From Diprion similis (taxonomy: Eukaryota; Arthropoda; Insecta; Hymenoptera; Diprionidae): a DNA stretch of 64,000 nt. The notes under the pieces are model-generated. The model was not told the DNA's origin, searched no databases, and worked only from the letters and a program-made list of their open reading frames with translations. The DNA lies in the NCBI RefSeq assembly GCF_021155765.1, contig NC_060114.1:7688001-7752000 (forward strand), in the 5' to 3' direction. Position numbers and translations under genes: made by a program. Below, one piece after another: positions 11,678-23,100 of this stretch (its first letter is position 1; every line of letters starts with the position of its first letter).

Positions 11678-12702
11678 TTTGTGAGGTTATATTACAGATG
11701 TCTGCGGCATAGGCCAGCACACGCCACACGCACTACGGTGCCACGACCGCGGTCCTTCCCACTTTTCAGTTGTATCCACAACACAGCGCATGCATACATA
11801 GAGTCGAATCCTCGCGCGGACAATAATATAGAGTCTCGAATTCGAGGAGCGACGGTGCTGCTAGAAAATACTGAGACTCAGCTGCGCGCGCAGCCGTCAA
11901 CTGGCAGACGGCATTCTCCGATTGGTCCGTGTTTGAATCTGTGTTCGTCTATTGCGCACGCATGCGTCGAAGTTTCGCCAGTGGCGCTATGACGTCGATG
12001 AATGTGTGTGAGTGAGTGTGTTGGTTTCGCGGAAGCTGGTGTGCGATAATAGATATATTATCGGTATATTTCACATAATTGCCGTGTTTGCCACGTGAAT
12101 CAACAACTCGCGTACATTTTCACTGGATCGTTCTTCATTTAGGCATTCCCGTTCATAAGTGTTCAAAGTGTATGTACGGCATTTTGAAGTTTGTTCGGGC
12201 CTTTTTGAACTCTAATTTCGAAAATTCTGTTTTGGGTAAAGAAATGTTTTTCTGAAAAGTTGTTATATAGTCGGTGGACTGATTAATGTGAAGCATCGTT
12301 ATTTTGCATATGTGAATATTCATACGTTATACCGTGTATAAAACTGTTATTTGAGATGTATATAATTTTACGATTGGTGATTAGATACAGAGACTAAGAT
12401 CGAATTGAAAAAATCCATCGACATGTTTTATACTACGATTGTAAATGAAAATACAAAGCGCGGATAAATTTTCAAATAAATCTTTATTATTATTAAGTTC
12501 TTAAGTGTTTTTTCTTTCCTGTTGCTAATTTACACAGGTGAAAAACGAATGATGATATATGATGTGTACATTTGCCATTATCAATACACCATATGTTTAT
12601 TAAATTTGTTATTTTCATGATTATTTTTTTTGAAGTCAGTATAATCTCTATTATCATTACTTGCAATGGTGACGATATACATATATAATATATATAATAT
12701 AA
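11678..12702. other. ERGIC3 promoter side and spacer before the LTR element
   Basis: This holds the presumed ERGIC3 promoter. The GC-richer part (11700-12010) contains an NRF-1-like word (11953-11966) and a CTCF-like site (11975-11989). The rest is AT-rich and ends in a TA-rich stretch where the retroelement inserted. A 103-codon open frame at 11681-11992 looks like chance within the GC-rich promoter. Confidence 0.4.
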
Positions 12703-12986
12703 TGTTACACTTTTTGGTGTAACGAATAAAACGAGGGTAAGAAGCTTAGTTAGGTGAGCAATTAAAAGGCGCTAAATGAGAAATATGCTTTGAGTAAAAT
12801 GTATTTGGGGTAAAGAACGTGTTATCAGCTCAAAGTCTGAAACAGATCTGTTTTTACAATAATAGCGGTTGACGCAGCAACCTTATTCATTTGATGACAT
12901 AAGAAGACTTAGTTTTCTTGCGTCACATGCCGACTACTAGATCATTAGAAAAGGGGGTAAAGCGGGTGATTTTACCCTTTGTAACA
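12703..12986 (-). repeat. LTR copy 1 (3' LTR of the array)
   Basis: This 284-bp LTR has TG...CA ends and 6-bp terminal inverted repeats (TGTTAC/GTAACA). On the minus strand it follows the purine tract at 12987-12999. Confidence 0.9.
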
Positions 12987-12999
12987 CTACTCCCCCTTG
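12987..12999 (-). other. Polypurine tract, unit 1
   Basis: CAAGGGGGAGTAG on the minus strand directly abuts the LTR start, as expected of the plus-strand DNA primer of an LTR retrotransposon. Confidence 0.7.
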
Positions 13000-14292
13000 A
13001 GGAAAAGAGTCGTCCCGACTCGAACAAATTAAAACAATAACGATCTTGATCTAGTATACGACGCTCGAAGGTGAGTCGGAGCTGTGGCTCTAAAAATTCA
13101 AAGACTCCCTTTCTGCTATCTGGCATTTGCCCACAGTCTCAAGGTAAACCACAGAAAGCCTTGAACAGATAGTCGAGCATTAAGCTTAATTTTCAAAATT
13201 TTATGTGCCATGTTTTCACAAAGGTCAGTGTAAAAAGTGTGTAGTGTATAACTTCGTGTAAAATCCGAAGGAGCGGCCAGTTTCCAAATTCCGGAAATCA
13301 GGAAAATCCAAATTTGGTCAAAATGATCCGGGGAAAGACCACGGGAACAGGAGAGGAAAAGGAGGCGAGCCGGTCCCGAATTCTTTCGGAAACTGCACAC
13401 CCTAGATTGGGAGGACAAACGTGAGTGAAGGCAGACCAATCCGAATTCGCTAAGCGAATTTGAGAAAAGCACGGATCGTATAAATTTTATTATTTTTAAA
13501 AGAAAAAATAAACGATCTTATCTGGATTATCGTTGAGTGTTTCTTTAAAATCGGGGCCTTCAGTCATCCTCAAATACCAGGAGAAGGTAAAGGAAAATCA
13601 GGTTACGTCATAAAACAACCTGAAAAAGTGCTGACAAAAACTGACACATGGGTTAGAAAAATGTGAAAATCAAATAATCGCTTATCGACCATGAAAAATA
13701 ACAATCGTGGCTCTATTCAGATTATAAAGTAATCAGAGCTGGTCCGACACAAAACTCGATTTCAAGAAGAATCTTCTAGAAAGAAACAAAAACTGACAAG
13801 AAAAACAAACAAAATTGTCTTCTGAGTTTTAAGTTTTTTTCTAAGTAATAGCTAAATTCGAGTTTTGATAGTTATGCAAAAATCTGAGTAAATTCGGTTA
13901 GCTTTAGTTCCGGCATTAATAACCAAAACGGGGGCGGGTGAAGAAGAAAATGTGCCTCTAATCAACCAATCTTCATGAACTTCATGAATAGTTCTAAGCA
14001 ATTGCAGAGGAATCTCTGTTTCTTCCTTGCGTGCACGAGAATTAATTCGAACAAAAGAGGTTTCTGGGGAAACTCGCAAATAAACAACGAGATTTACTCT
14101 GAGTTTGAACGCTTGAATGAGAAGAGCGGAATTTTTTTTCTGAGTAGATGAGACTCAAAGTCTCGAAAATTTCCTAATCTGCGACGAGCTTCAATAAAAT
14201 AATCGTCGCTGGAAAATCGATGTTTCCATAATTTTGTCAGGTAAAGAGGTTAATCCTAAGAGGTTAATTTGTTAGAGAGTTTTTTTGCTGAG
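13000..14292 (-). other. Internal region downstream of gag, pol absent (unit 1)
   Basis: About 1.3 kb lies between the gag stop and the purine tract, where pol (over 3 kb) would be expected. It has only short open frames: 75 codons at 13852-14079, 118 at 13116-13472, and 67 at 12923-13126 that runs into the LTR. None shows a recognisable protease, reverse transcriptase, RNase H or integrase motif. It probably represents a deletion derivative that depends on proteins from another element. The same stretch recurs at 16196-17488. Confidence 0.6.
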
Positions 14293-15840
14293 TTAGAAGT
14301 TGGAAGAGGTACCTGCCTGTGGAGGATTATCTTCCCTGATCACTTCTCTATTTCGCCAATTATAAGCGTTTGAATCTGAGCTTTGCGTCTGAGACTCTGC
14401 TTTGCGTTTTAACGCGAAGCAGTGATTGGCGTCATGGCCTTTTTGGTTGCAAAATAAGCAAGTGAGGGTAGTAAACCTATTGTCTACTCTGTCATTGACG
14501 TACTGAGGTCTTCTAATGTAGTTCTGAGAAGAACCGCGACTATTCTTATCTTTAAAATTTCTATTATTATGGTAATTTTTATTATTTTTCGGGTTATGAG
14601 ACTCGGTCTCTTCCGAACGACCACCTCTCTTTTCTATAGAGGTGTTATTATCCACCTGTACTTGGCGGAGTTTGCTCGCTCCAAAATATTGTTTTCGCAT
14701 GGCCTCCACCTCGAGAGCTTTGGCCATTGCCTCTCGTAAGGAAGTTAAACCCGACGTTCCAACGGCCATTTTAACTTCCGGGTCGTTAATAGCGTTTAAA
14801 AAAGCTTGTGTCGCTAAAATATTACGTGACGGTTCGTGGTCTGGCAAAGCTATTCGCGACAGTCGCTCTATGTCTTGTCCGAGAGAGGCAAGGTCTTCGT
14901 CTCGTCCTTGTCTCCTAGTTTGTAATTGAGCAGTATATAATTTTGTCAAATGATCATTACCGTATCTTAATTTCAACGCGGAGCTGAGCTTTTCGAAGTC
15001 AGAAATTTCTTCTTCTGACAAAGCTGTCAATACGTTCAAAGCTGGCGTTCTAAGACAAGAGGCAAGGCTATGAGCTTTCATGGCGGAGTCCCATTGATTA
15101 TGTCTAGCAATTGTATTAAATTGTCTTTCATATTCTGCCCACGGAATTTTTCCGTCAAAAATAGGCGGTTTTAACGCACAGATAGGTTTTTCACATGTTT
15201 GAGAGGGGACTCGGAATACTCTCTGATTATCTATTTGATTTGATTGTGGGAAATGAGGTTGAGCATTTGATGGTGGCTCGGGAAAGTAGGTCTCGGTTAT
15301 TATTCTAGGTCTCGAAATCGGAGAACAGTCAAGTTCTCTAATAAAAGGGACAGACCTTGAATCCTGGGGAGCCTGATCCGAAAAGATCTGGCGAGGAGAA
15401 GTCCGGGGTGTCGGGATAGGAACCATCCTGGGAGTGGGTACCGGGGAAACTCTGGGAGTAGCGACCGGTTCTCCAGACTCCTGAGCTTGATTTTTAGCTT
15501 GAAGAGCCGACACTGTGGACTGGAATAGCTCGATGATTTGTGTTTCTGAGCGTGTCTGGGCCTCGCGATCCAGTCGACGCTGTTCTTGTTGTTCCTGTAG
15601 AAGATCCATCAGATGCTGCTGATGACGTTCAGCTGTTTCTTGTTGAGCCTGAAGGACCTTCAGAAGGTCTAAAGCGGTGACGGTGGGCGTCGAAGGTGTT
15701 GTAACAGGGGTCACCGTCGGTGCAGCTTCTGGAGCCGCAAAAATTGGCTCGGGAACTTGTAGGTCTCCTCTCAGTGAGGGGCTATCTCCACAACTTTCCC
15801 GGCGGCGTGAGCGGATCGAACGACTGACACTCATCTTCAA
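14293..15840 (-). CDS. gag: Gag polyprotein of LTR retrotransposon, unit 1
   Basis: This 515-residue open frame begins about 40 bases after the primer binding site. It starts MKMSVSRSIRSRRR, followed by a Gln/Glu-rich helical segment (about 60-120) with a proline/threonine-rich linker. The retrotransposon Gag-like capsid region covers about 218-385 (PPIFDGKIPWAEYERQF onward, with ending helices TSLREAMAKALEVEAMRKQY). A single CCHC zinc knuckle follows, CLFCNQKGHDANHC (C-X2-C-X4-H-X4-C), at about 460-473. Gag packages the element RNA into virus-like particles. There is no fused protease and no frameshift into pol. The predicted protein is identical to that of unit 2, so both copies are intact and young. 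Confidence 0.9.
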   Translation of the reverse strand: MKMSVSRSIRSRRRESCGDSPSLRGDLQVPEPIFAAPEAAPTVTPVTTPSTPTVTALDLLKVLQAQQETAERHQQHLMDLLQEQQEQRRLDREAQTRSETQIIELFQSTVSALQAKNQAQESGEPVATPRVSPVPTPRMVPIPTPRTSPRQIFSDQAPQDSRSVPFIRELDCSPISRPRIITETYFPEPPSNAQPHFPQSNQIDNQRVFRVPSQTCEKPICALKPPIFDGKIPWAEYERQFNTIARHNQWDSAMKAHSLASCLRTPALNVLTALSEEEISDFEKLSSALKLRYGNDHLTKLYTAQLQTRRQGRDEDLASLGQDIERLSRIALPDHEPSRNILATQAFLNAINDPEVKMAVGTSGLTSLREAMAKALEVEAMRKQYFGASKLRQVQVDNNTSIEKRGGRSEETESHNPKNNKNYHNNRNFKDKNSRGSSQNYIRRPQYVNDRVDNRFTTLTCLFCNQKGHDANHCFALKRKAESQTQSSDSNAYNWRNREVIREDNPPQAGTSSNF

Positions 15841-15879
15841 ATTCGCGCACTGAATTGACTCACGAAAGAAAAGCTTTAA

Positions 15880-15897
15880 ATCCCGATTCTGACACCA
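15880..15897 (-). other. Primer binding site, unit 1
   Basis: On the minus strand, one base after the LTR end, TGGTGTCAGAATCGGGAT is complementary to a tRNA 3' end (...TCTGACACCA). This resembles tRNA-Leu; the assignment needs a tRNA search. Confidence 0.65.
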
Positions 15898-15898
15898 G

Positions 15899-16182
15899 TG
15901 TTACACTTTTTGGTGTAACGAATAAAACGAGGGTAAGAAGCTTAGTTAGGTGAGCAATTAAAAGGCGCTAAATGAGAAATATGCTTTGAGTAAAATGTAT
16001 TTGGGGTAAAGAACGTGTTATCAGCTCAAAGTCTGAAACAGATCTGTTTTTACAATAATAGCGGTTGACGCAGCAACCTTATTCATTTGATGACATAAGA
16101 AGACTTAGTTTTCTTGCGTCACATGCCGACTACTAGATCATTAGAAAAGGGGGTAAAGCGGGTGATTTTACCCTTTGTAACA
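15899..16182 (-). repeat. LTR copy 2 (shared central LTR)
   Basis: This 284-bp LTR serves as the 5' LTR of the lower unit and the 3' LTR of the upper unit. A purine tract identical to that of unit 1 follows at 16183-16195. Confidence 0.9.
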
Positions 16183-17488
16183 CTACTCCCCCTTGAGGAA
16201 AAGAGTCGTCCCGACTCGAACAAATTAAAACAATAACGATCTTGATCTAGTATACGACGCTCGAAGGTGAGTCGGAGCTGTGGCTCTAAAAATTCAAAGA
16301 CTCCCTTTCTGCTATCTGGCATTTGCCCACAGTCTCAAGGTAAACCACAGAAAGCCTTGAACAGATAGTCGAGCATTAAGCTTAATTTTCAAAATTTTAT
16401 GTGCCATGTTTTCACAAAGGTCAGTGTAAAAAGTGTGTAGTGTATAACTTCGTGTAAAATCCGAAGGAGCGGCCAGTTTCCAAATTCCGGAAATCAGGAA
16501 AATCCAAATTTGGTCAAAATGATCCGGGGAAAGACCACGGGAACAGGAGAGGAAAAGGAGGCGAGCCGGTCCCGAATTCTTTCGGAAACTGCACACCCTA
16601 GATTGGGAGGACAAACGTGAGTGAAGGCAGACCAATCCGAATTCGCTAAGCGAATTTGAGAAAAGCACGGATCGTATAAATTTTATTATTTTTAAAAGAA
16701 AAAATAAACGATCTTATCTGGATTATCGTTGAGTGTTTCTTTAAAATCGGGGCCTTCAGTCATCCTCAAATACCAGGAGAAGGTAAAGGAAAATCAGGTT
16801 ACGTCATAAAACAACCTGAAAAAGTGCTGACAAAAACTGACACATGGGTTAGAAAAATGTGAAAATCAAATAATCGCTTATCGACCATGAAAAATAACAA
16901 TCGTGGCTCTATTCAGATTATAAAGTAATCAGAGCTGGTCCGACACAAAACTCGATTTCAAGAAGAATCTTCTAGAAAGAAACAAAAACTGACAAGAAAA
17001 ACAAACAAAATTGTCTTCTGAGTTTTAAGTTTTTTTCTAAGTAATAGCTAAATTCGAGTTTTGATAGTTATGCAAAAATCTGAGTAAATTCGGTTAGCTT
17101 TAGTTCCGGCATTAATAACCAAAACGGGGGCGGGTGAAGAAGAAAATGTGCCTCTAATCAACCAATCTTCATGAACTTCATGAATAGTTCTAAGCAATTG
17201 CAGAGGAATCTCTGTTTCTTCCTTGCGTGCACGAGAATTAATTCGAACAAAAGAGGTTTCTGGGGAAACTCGCAAATAAACAACGAGATTTACTCTGAGT
17301 TTGAACGCTTGAATGAGAAGAGCGGAATTTTTTTTCTGAGTAGATGAGACTCAAAGTCTCGAAAATTTCCTAATCTGCGACGAGCTTCAATAAAATAATC
17401 GTCGCTGGAAAATCGATGTTTCCATAATTTTGTCAGGTAAAGAGGTTAATCCTAAGAGGTTAATTTGTTAGAGAGTTTTTTTGCTGAG

Positions 17489-19036
17489 TTAGAAGTTGGA
17501 AGAGGTACCTGCCTGTGGAGGATTATCTTCCCTGATCACTTCTCTATTTCGCCAATTATAAGCGTTTGAATCTGAGCTTTGCGTCTGAGACTCTGCTTTG
17601 CGTTTTAACGCGAAGCAGTGATTGGCGTCATGGCCTTTTTGGTTGCAAAATAAGCAAGTGAGGGTAGTAAACCTATTGTCTACTCTGTCATTGACGTACT
17701 GAGGTCTTCTAATGTAGTTCTGAGAAGAACCGCGACTATTCTTATCTTTAAAATTTCTATTATTATGGTAATTTTTATTATTTTTCGGGTTATGAGACTC
17801 GGTCTCTTCCGAACGACCACCTCTCTTTTCTATAGAGGTGTTATTATCCACCTGTACTTGGCGGAGTTTGCTCGCTCCAAAATATTGTTTTCGCATGGCC
17901 TCCACCTCGAGAGCTTTGGCCATTGCCTCTCGTAAGGAAGTTAAACCCGACGTTCCAACGGCCATTTTAACTTCCGGGTCGTTAATAGCGTTTAAAAAAG
18001 CTTGTGTCGCTAAAATATTACGTGACGGTTCGTGGTCTGGCAAAGCTATTCGCGACAGTCGCTCTATGTCTTGTCCGAGAGAGGCAAGGTCTTCGTCTCG
18101 TCCTTGTCTCCTAGTTTGTAATTGAGCAGTATATAATTTTGTCAAATGATCATTACCGTATCTTAATTTCAACGCGGAGCTGAGCTTTTCGAAGTCAGAA
18201 ATTTCTTCTTCTGACAAAGCTGTCAATACGTTCAAAGCTGGCGTTCTAAGACAAGAGGCAAGGCTATGAGCTTTCATGGCGGAGTCCCATTGATTATGTC
18301 TAGCAATTGTATTAAATTGTCTTTCATATTCTGCCCACGGAATTTTTCCGTCAAAAATAGGCGGTTTTAACGCACAGATAGGTTTTTCACATGTTTGAGA
18401 GGGGACTCGGAATACTCTCTGATTATCTATTTGATTTGATTGTGGGAAATGAGGTTGAGCATTTGATGGTGGCTCGGGAAAGTAGGTCTCGGTTATTATT
18501 CTAGGTCTCGAAATCGGAGAACAGTCAAGTTCTCTAATAAAAGGGACAGACCTTGAATCCTGGGGAGCCTGATCCGAAAAGATCTGGCGAGGAGAAGTCC
18601 GGGGTGTCGGGATAGGAACCATCCTGGGAGTGGGTACCGGGGAAACTCTGGGAGTAGCGACCGGTTCTCCAGACTCCTGAGCTTGATTTTTAGCTTGAAG
18701 AGCCGACACTGTGGACTGGAATAGCTCGATGATTTGTGTTTCTGAGCGTGTCTGGGCCTCGCGATCCAGTCGACGCTGTTCTTGTTGTTCCTGTAGAAGA
18801 TCCATCAGATGCTGCTGATGACGTTCAGCTGTTTCTTGTTGAGCCTGAAGGACCTTCAGAAGGTCTAAAGCGGTGACGGTGGGCGTCGAAGGTGTTGTAA
18901 CAGGGGTCACCGTCGGTGCAGCTTCTGGAGCCGCAAAAATTGGCTCGGGAACTTGTAGGTCTCCTCTCAGTGAGGGGCTATCTCCACAACTTTCCCGGCG
19001 GCGTGAGCGGATCGAACGACTGACACTCATCTTCAA
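17489..19036 (-). CDS. gag: Gag polyprotein of LTR retrotransposon, unit 2
   Basis: This is the second copy of the 515-residue Gag, with the same predicted protein as unit 1, including the capsid-like region and the single CCHC knuckle. Its primer binding site is at 19076-19093, directly below the 5' LTR (19095-19378). Identity of both copies over the whole 3,196-bp unit would mean either very recent duplication or an assembly duplication. No pol follows it. Confidence 0.9.
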   Translation of the reverse strand: MKMSVSRSIRSRRRESCGDSPSLRGDLQVPEPIFAAPEAAPTVTPVTTPSTPTVTALDLLKVLQAQQETAERHQQHLMDLLQEQQEQRRLDREAQTRSETQIIELFQSTVSALQAKNQAQESGEPVATPRVSPVPTPRMVPIPTPRTSPRQIFSDQAPQDSRSVPFIRELDCSPISRPRIITETYFPEPPSNAQPHFPQSNQIDNQRVFRVPSQTCEKPICALKPPIFDGKIPWAEYERQFNTIARHNQWDSAMKAHSLASCLRTPALNVLTALSEEEISDFEKLSSALKLRYGNDHLTKLYTAQLQTRRQGRDEDLASLGQDIERLSRIALPDHEPSRNILATQAFLNAINDPEVKMAVGTSGLTSLREAMAKALEVEAMRKQYFGASKLRQVQVDNNTSIEKRGGRSEETESHNPKNNKNYHNNRNFKDKNSRGSSQNYIRRPQYVNDRVDNRFTTLTCLFCNQKGHDANHCFALKRKAESQTQSSDSNAYNWRNREVIREDNPPQAGTSSNF

Positions 19037-19094
19037 ATTCGCGCACTGAATTGACTCACGAAAGAAAAGCTTTAAATCCCGATTCTGACACCAG

Positions 19095-19378
19095 TGTTAC
19101 ACTTTTTGGTGTAACGAATAAAACGAGGGTAAGAAGCTTAGTTAGGTGAGCAATTAAAAGGCGCTAAATGAGAAATATGCTTTGAGTAAAATGTATTTGG
19201 GGTAAAGAACGTGTTATCAGCTCAAAGTCTGAAACAGATCTGTTTTTACAATAATAGCGGTTGACGCAGCAACCTTATTCATTTGATGACATAAGAAGAC
19301 TTAGTTTTCTTGCGTCACATGCCGACTACTAGATCATTAGAAAAGGGGGTAAAGCGGGTGATTTTACCCTTTGTAACA
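19095..19378 (-). repeat. LTR copy 3 (5' LTR of the array)
   Basis: This 284-bp LTR is followed on the plus strand by ATAA, matching the four bases before 12703. Confidence 0.9.
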
Positions 19379-20190
19379 ATAATATATATATATATATATG
19401 TTAGTATATATACATGACAAAATGTCTGTGAAAAAATATTATATACACACGCTAGTGTATGATTTCATTGCAAAAAGCACATTTACGGGTTTATTCAGGT
19501 TATAATGAAAATTAAAAGAGAAAGAAAATTTTTCATGACATTCGTTGATTGTCTATGTATATATATATATGTATCTTATACAATTACTTTCGGAGCTAAT
19601 CAGTGACTTGGAAATATCGTAAAAATATATTAGAGTAAGTATGTGTAGATCAGACATTACGTACAGAAAATAATATATTAATCGATCAACAATTATTATG
19701 ATTGTATTGTATAGTTGCCGTAAAGCAATGGCAAATATAATTAAGGGAAAGAAAAATCAAATCGAATTACATACGTATAATGCATACGTATGTAATGCAG
19801 AAAAAGTATTCTCACACGACATTATATAGGTAAGGGTACCGCACACAATCATATATTTCATATTAATTAACATCAATATTGTAGGTATATAATACAGCTA
19901 ATAATTGAGTACGGTGTCTTAAAAATATTGGACGGCATAATCTATAACTCATACACTTATACGATATACGTAACGTTACGAATGGTGAACTAAAGATCCC
20001 TATAAAGTTATACCTATATACCTAATTATAATAAGTTTATTCTTACTTTGTATTCACTTATATTTTTGAACTTGTTTGCTTTAAGTTTACACATAGATAT
20101 ATTACTATTATATATATGTATGTATATGCGTGTTGTAATAGTAATACTCAATACTTCTTCTGGTGTTTGTATATATGTTTCTCATATGTA
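19379..20190. other. 3' flank / probable 3'UTR of varicose
   Basis: This AT-rich stretch with short TA runs (about 19381-19400 and 19559-19572) lies between the retroelement and the varicose stop codon. It is probably varicose 3'UTR. No gene was seen. Confidence 0.45.
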
Positions 20191-23100
20191 CTAGTAAATC
20201 CAGTTCACCGGTACCCACTGATGCTCAGTTGCAAGCGCCTCCATCGCGGCAACGACTTGTCTGAACGTCTGGTCGAAATCTTCGTTAACTATTACTAAGT
20301 CTATGTACTTTTCGTACGCACGCTGCAGAGCTGCCGATTCCTCGAGCGTCGATCTCAGATCGTCCTCCTGGGTGAATAGATAAATAAAAAAAAAAGTAAA
20401 TAGATTAACCGTGAATATTAATTATTTTACATCATCCCAGAGTTTGTTTTTTAACGATACAATTATTCTCATGCAAATAATAGTACACAATACTTCATGC
20501 GTATTTATATTATATGTACACGGTCTATATATAAAAAATTAAAGCAAAGATAATATGTTTTAATTGTATTTACAAACCTCGTATAGGGATGCGAGTGATT
20601 CCAGGGTGCGAGCTCGCCTTGAGCTAAACCTGATGGAGCTTTGTCGGTCAAACTAGCAAAGCCAACATCGACATACGAAAGTACCAAAAAAATGAAAATC
20701 AAAAAAAAAAAAAAAAAAAAAAATGATGTCAATCATTACGGGCATTCTCAAATTAAAGTTTTAACAATAATAATTATAATAGTAATATACGCTGGGCTTG
20801 GCAACGACCAATACATACATGTATGACACAAGACCTACGAATAGGAAGTAGAGGACATGAGTTCAAGTATATAGAAATAGATAAATATATGCAGAAATTT
20901 TTGTAGAGATAAGCTGGAGATTATTTTTGCTCTGGATTCGGTCTACTAAAAATATTTCATCGTTAATCGAAAATCTGCGGTGGTTAGATTTGAGGAAAAG
21001 ATAAAAAGACATTATTGGAGATCCCTAAAGTTGATATAAATCAAATATCAACGCGCAGGGTGATTAACAGGGTATAAGTTAAATTTTTTTATAGTTATGC
21101 AAGTCAAATATATTCGGTTTTACGTTAGAGGGTTAGTTTTTTGGGGGGAATATTTCTCAGAAAAGTTTACCATAACTTCAAAATAAGTTTATACGAAAAG
21201 AAAAAGTTGTTCCGAGAATGACATCTATAGGTACTTGATATAAAATATATTTACAAAATTCTACCATGCCGAATCGTCAAAATGCTGTTTTACGATCTTA
21301 AAAAGTACGAGGGAAAAACTGATAATCAGCGTTCAATACGTATCGGAAAAGGCCTTGAAGACATATGTTTCAAATTCGTTTCCTTTCACATAGGAACGAT
21401 GTAATTTGTCGAAGTTTTCTAAAACCCATTCGATAATGATAGAATCTATAATTCAAAACAACTAAAAATAAACTAAAGGGATGCCTGCAAGTTGCTTCCA
21501 TTCAAAATCACGTCTCTAAAGGCTCATTGCGGAATTAATATTTATACAAAAACAGCCATAATCTATATGGTTTTATCTGAAATGTCAAAAAATTCAGAAA
21601 TCGGCCCAATCGCTTGTGTACCGATTGCCAACGAACTGATTTTTACCGTCAAATTTCTGCTACTGGCGCCAGTCGACCTTCCGAGATCGTACAGCGACTT
21701 TAGCTGCTCCATGCCAGGTGCCGCGATGAATATAACGTATGGCATGAACTCCGTACTGTTGTGAAGTATCTTCAGTGCTGCCGGACTACAGTCGAGCACG
21801 CACATCTTCCCTGCCCTTATCAATTCACGAACCGATTCCAACCTCGTTCCGTACAAGTGACCACCGTGCTCACCGTGCTCCAAGTAACGGTGCTCCAGTA
21901 TGTCAGATTCCATTGATTCTCGGTCCGTGAACCAGTAGCTCCTTCCATCTTCCTCCAACACCCTCGGAGGTCGAGATGTATCTGGCAAAAGTCATTCCAA
22001 GATTAGACGAAACTCTTTACTTTGTGAACATGTAAACGACGCAGGAATATTGCATTTAAACAGTCCCAGGGTCGAAAAATTATAAGGAAACTTATCTAGC
22101 CAAACCATTTGAACTTTGATCAGTTTCATTTTTGATGTTGTACTACAACTTGTTCTGAAAACCATTTTGGAACACTTTAAATCCTTTCCAGCTGACCGAA
22201 GCTTCCCGTAGTTTCAAAGTTCGTAAAAGAAGGATTCCAAAGTTTATTTCGAACCAAAGGTTAAGACAAGAGGAATGTTCTTTCTGGTAATGCGAATGAA
22301 ATTCTTATAAATTTGTCGCAACGACAAGAAGTTTTCCACCAAGGTTTTCAACTTTAAAAGATATCAAACAACGTCAGTATCATCCTTTGTGTTGTCGTAT
22401 AATTTCTCCAGAGAATGAATCGCCATTACATTGTTTGAAAACCATCTCAATACCGTTCAAAACCTCGATTTTGGGAATTAATAAAGTACGTAGTAGACTC
22501 ACATGGTACAATTGTGCCGAACTTGTCTGGGTCGCTGTTGATGAGCCTGTTTTTGAGGGTTCTCCGTCCGACGCCACGTGGCCCAACGAGAGCTAGAGTC
22601 TTGCGCCTGAAGGGGGGCATTCTGGCGACTTCTTCGTAAAGGAGAAGTTCGGCGCTGTCGAACTGGCCATTTAACTTCGATTGGTACATCTTGCGCTTCT
22701 TCTTCTTCGATATTCTCGTGCCGCAGATGCTTATCTTGTGCACGAAGTCCGCTTCTGGTGGAACGAACGCCTTTCTACGCTCCTCAAGTTCCAGTGAAGG
22801 AATCAGACCAGGGGCACCCAGACCATCGCCCTCTACTCGGCGAGCCTGCCACCAGTTTGGATCTGCTTGATCGACTATCTGCAGGATGTCTCCCTTCTGG
22901 AACGGCAAACCGATCTCTCGGCATGGGAGCAATGTGTCTTCGGACGGATCGTAGTCGAAAAGAGCTCGCATGTAACACTGCGGATTGAAAAATGGTTTCA
23001 AAAATCGTCACATTCAATTATAGTTAAAAATAACTTACCGATATTATCGAAAATTAGTTTTTACAGCATGGGCATTGAAAAGTCCACTTTTTGTGGCAGT

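Larger units (their letters stand above)
12703..19378 (-). mobile_element. Gag-only LTR retrotransposon in tandem LTR-int-LTR-int-LTR form
   Basis: A 3,196-bp period carries three 284-bp LTRs (12703, 15899, 19095) and two internal regions (2,912 bp each). Transcription is on the minus strand. LTRs begin TGTTAC and end GTAACA. Next to the 5' LTR is a primer binding site (TGGTGTCAGAATCGGG) that would pair with the 3' end of a tRNA-Leu-like tRNA. Next to the 3' LTR is a purine tract (CAAGGGGGAGTAG). The four bases ATAA flank the array on both sides (12699-12702 and 19379-19382), consistent with one target-site duplication and therefore a single insertion. The internal region codes for Gag but shows no protease, reverse transcriptase or integrase. 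The Gag resembles the Ty3/gypsy type. The two units look the same wherever I compared them, suggesting recent origin. Confidence 0.9.

Noticed and set aside
11681-11992. 103-codon plus-strand frame upstream of ERGIC3
   Set aside because: It starts inside the ERGIC3 5' region, in a CpG-containing promoter; composition explains the lack of stops.
14642-14929. 95-codon plus-strand frames over both gag copies (also 17838-18125)
   Set aside because: They are antisense shadows of Gag, identical because the units are identical.
12703-19378. Regular 3.2-kb period considered as a satellite or segmental gene duplication
   Set aside because: LTR termini, primer site, purine tract, Gag and target duplication show it is an LTR retrotransposon array.
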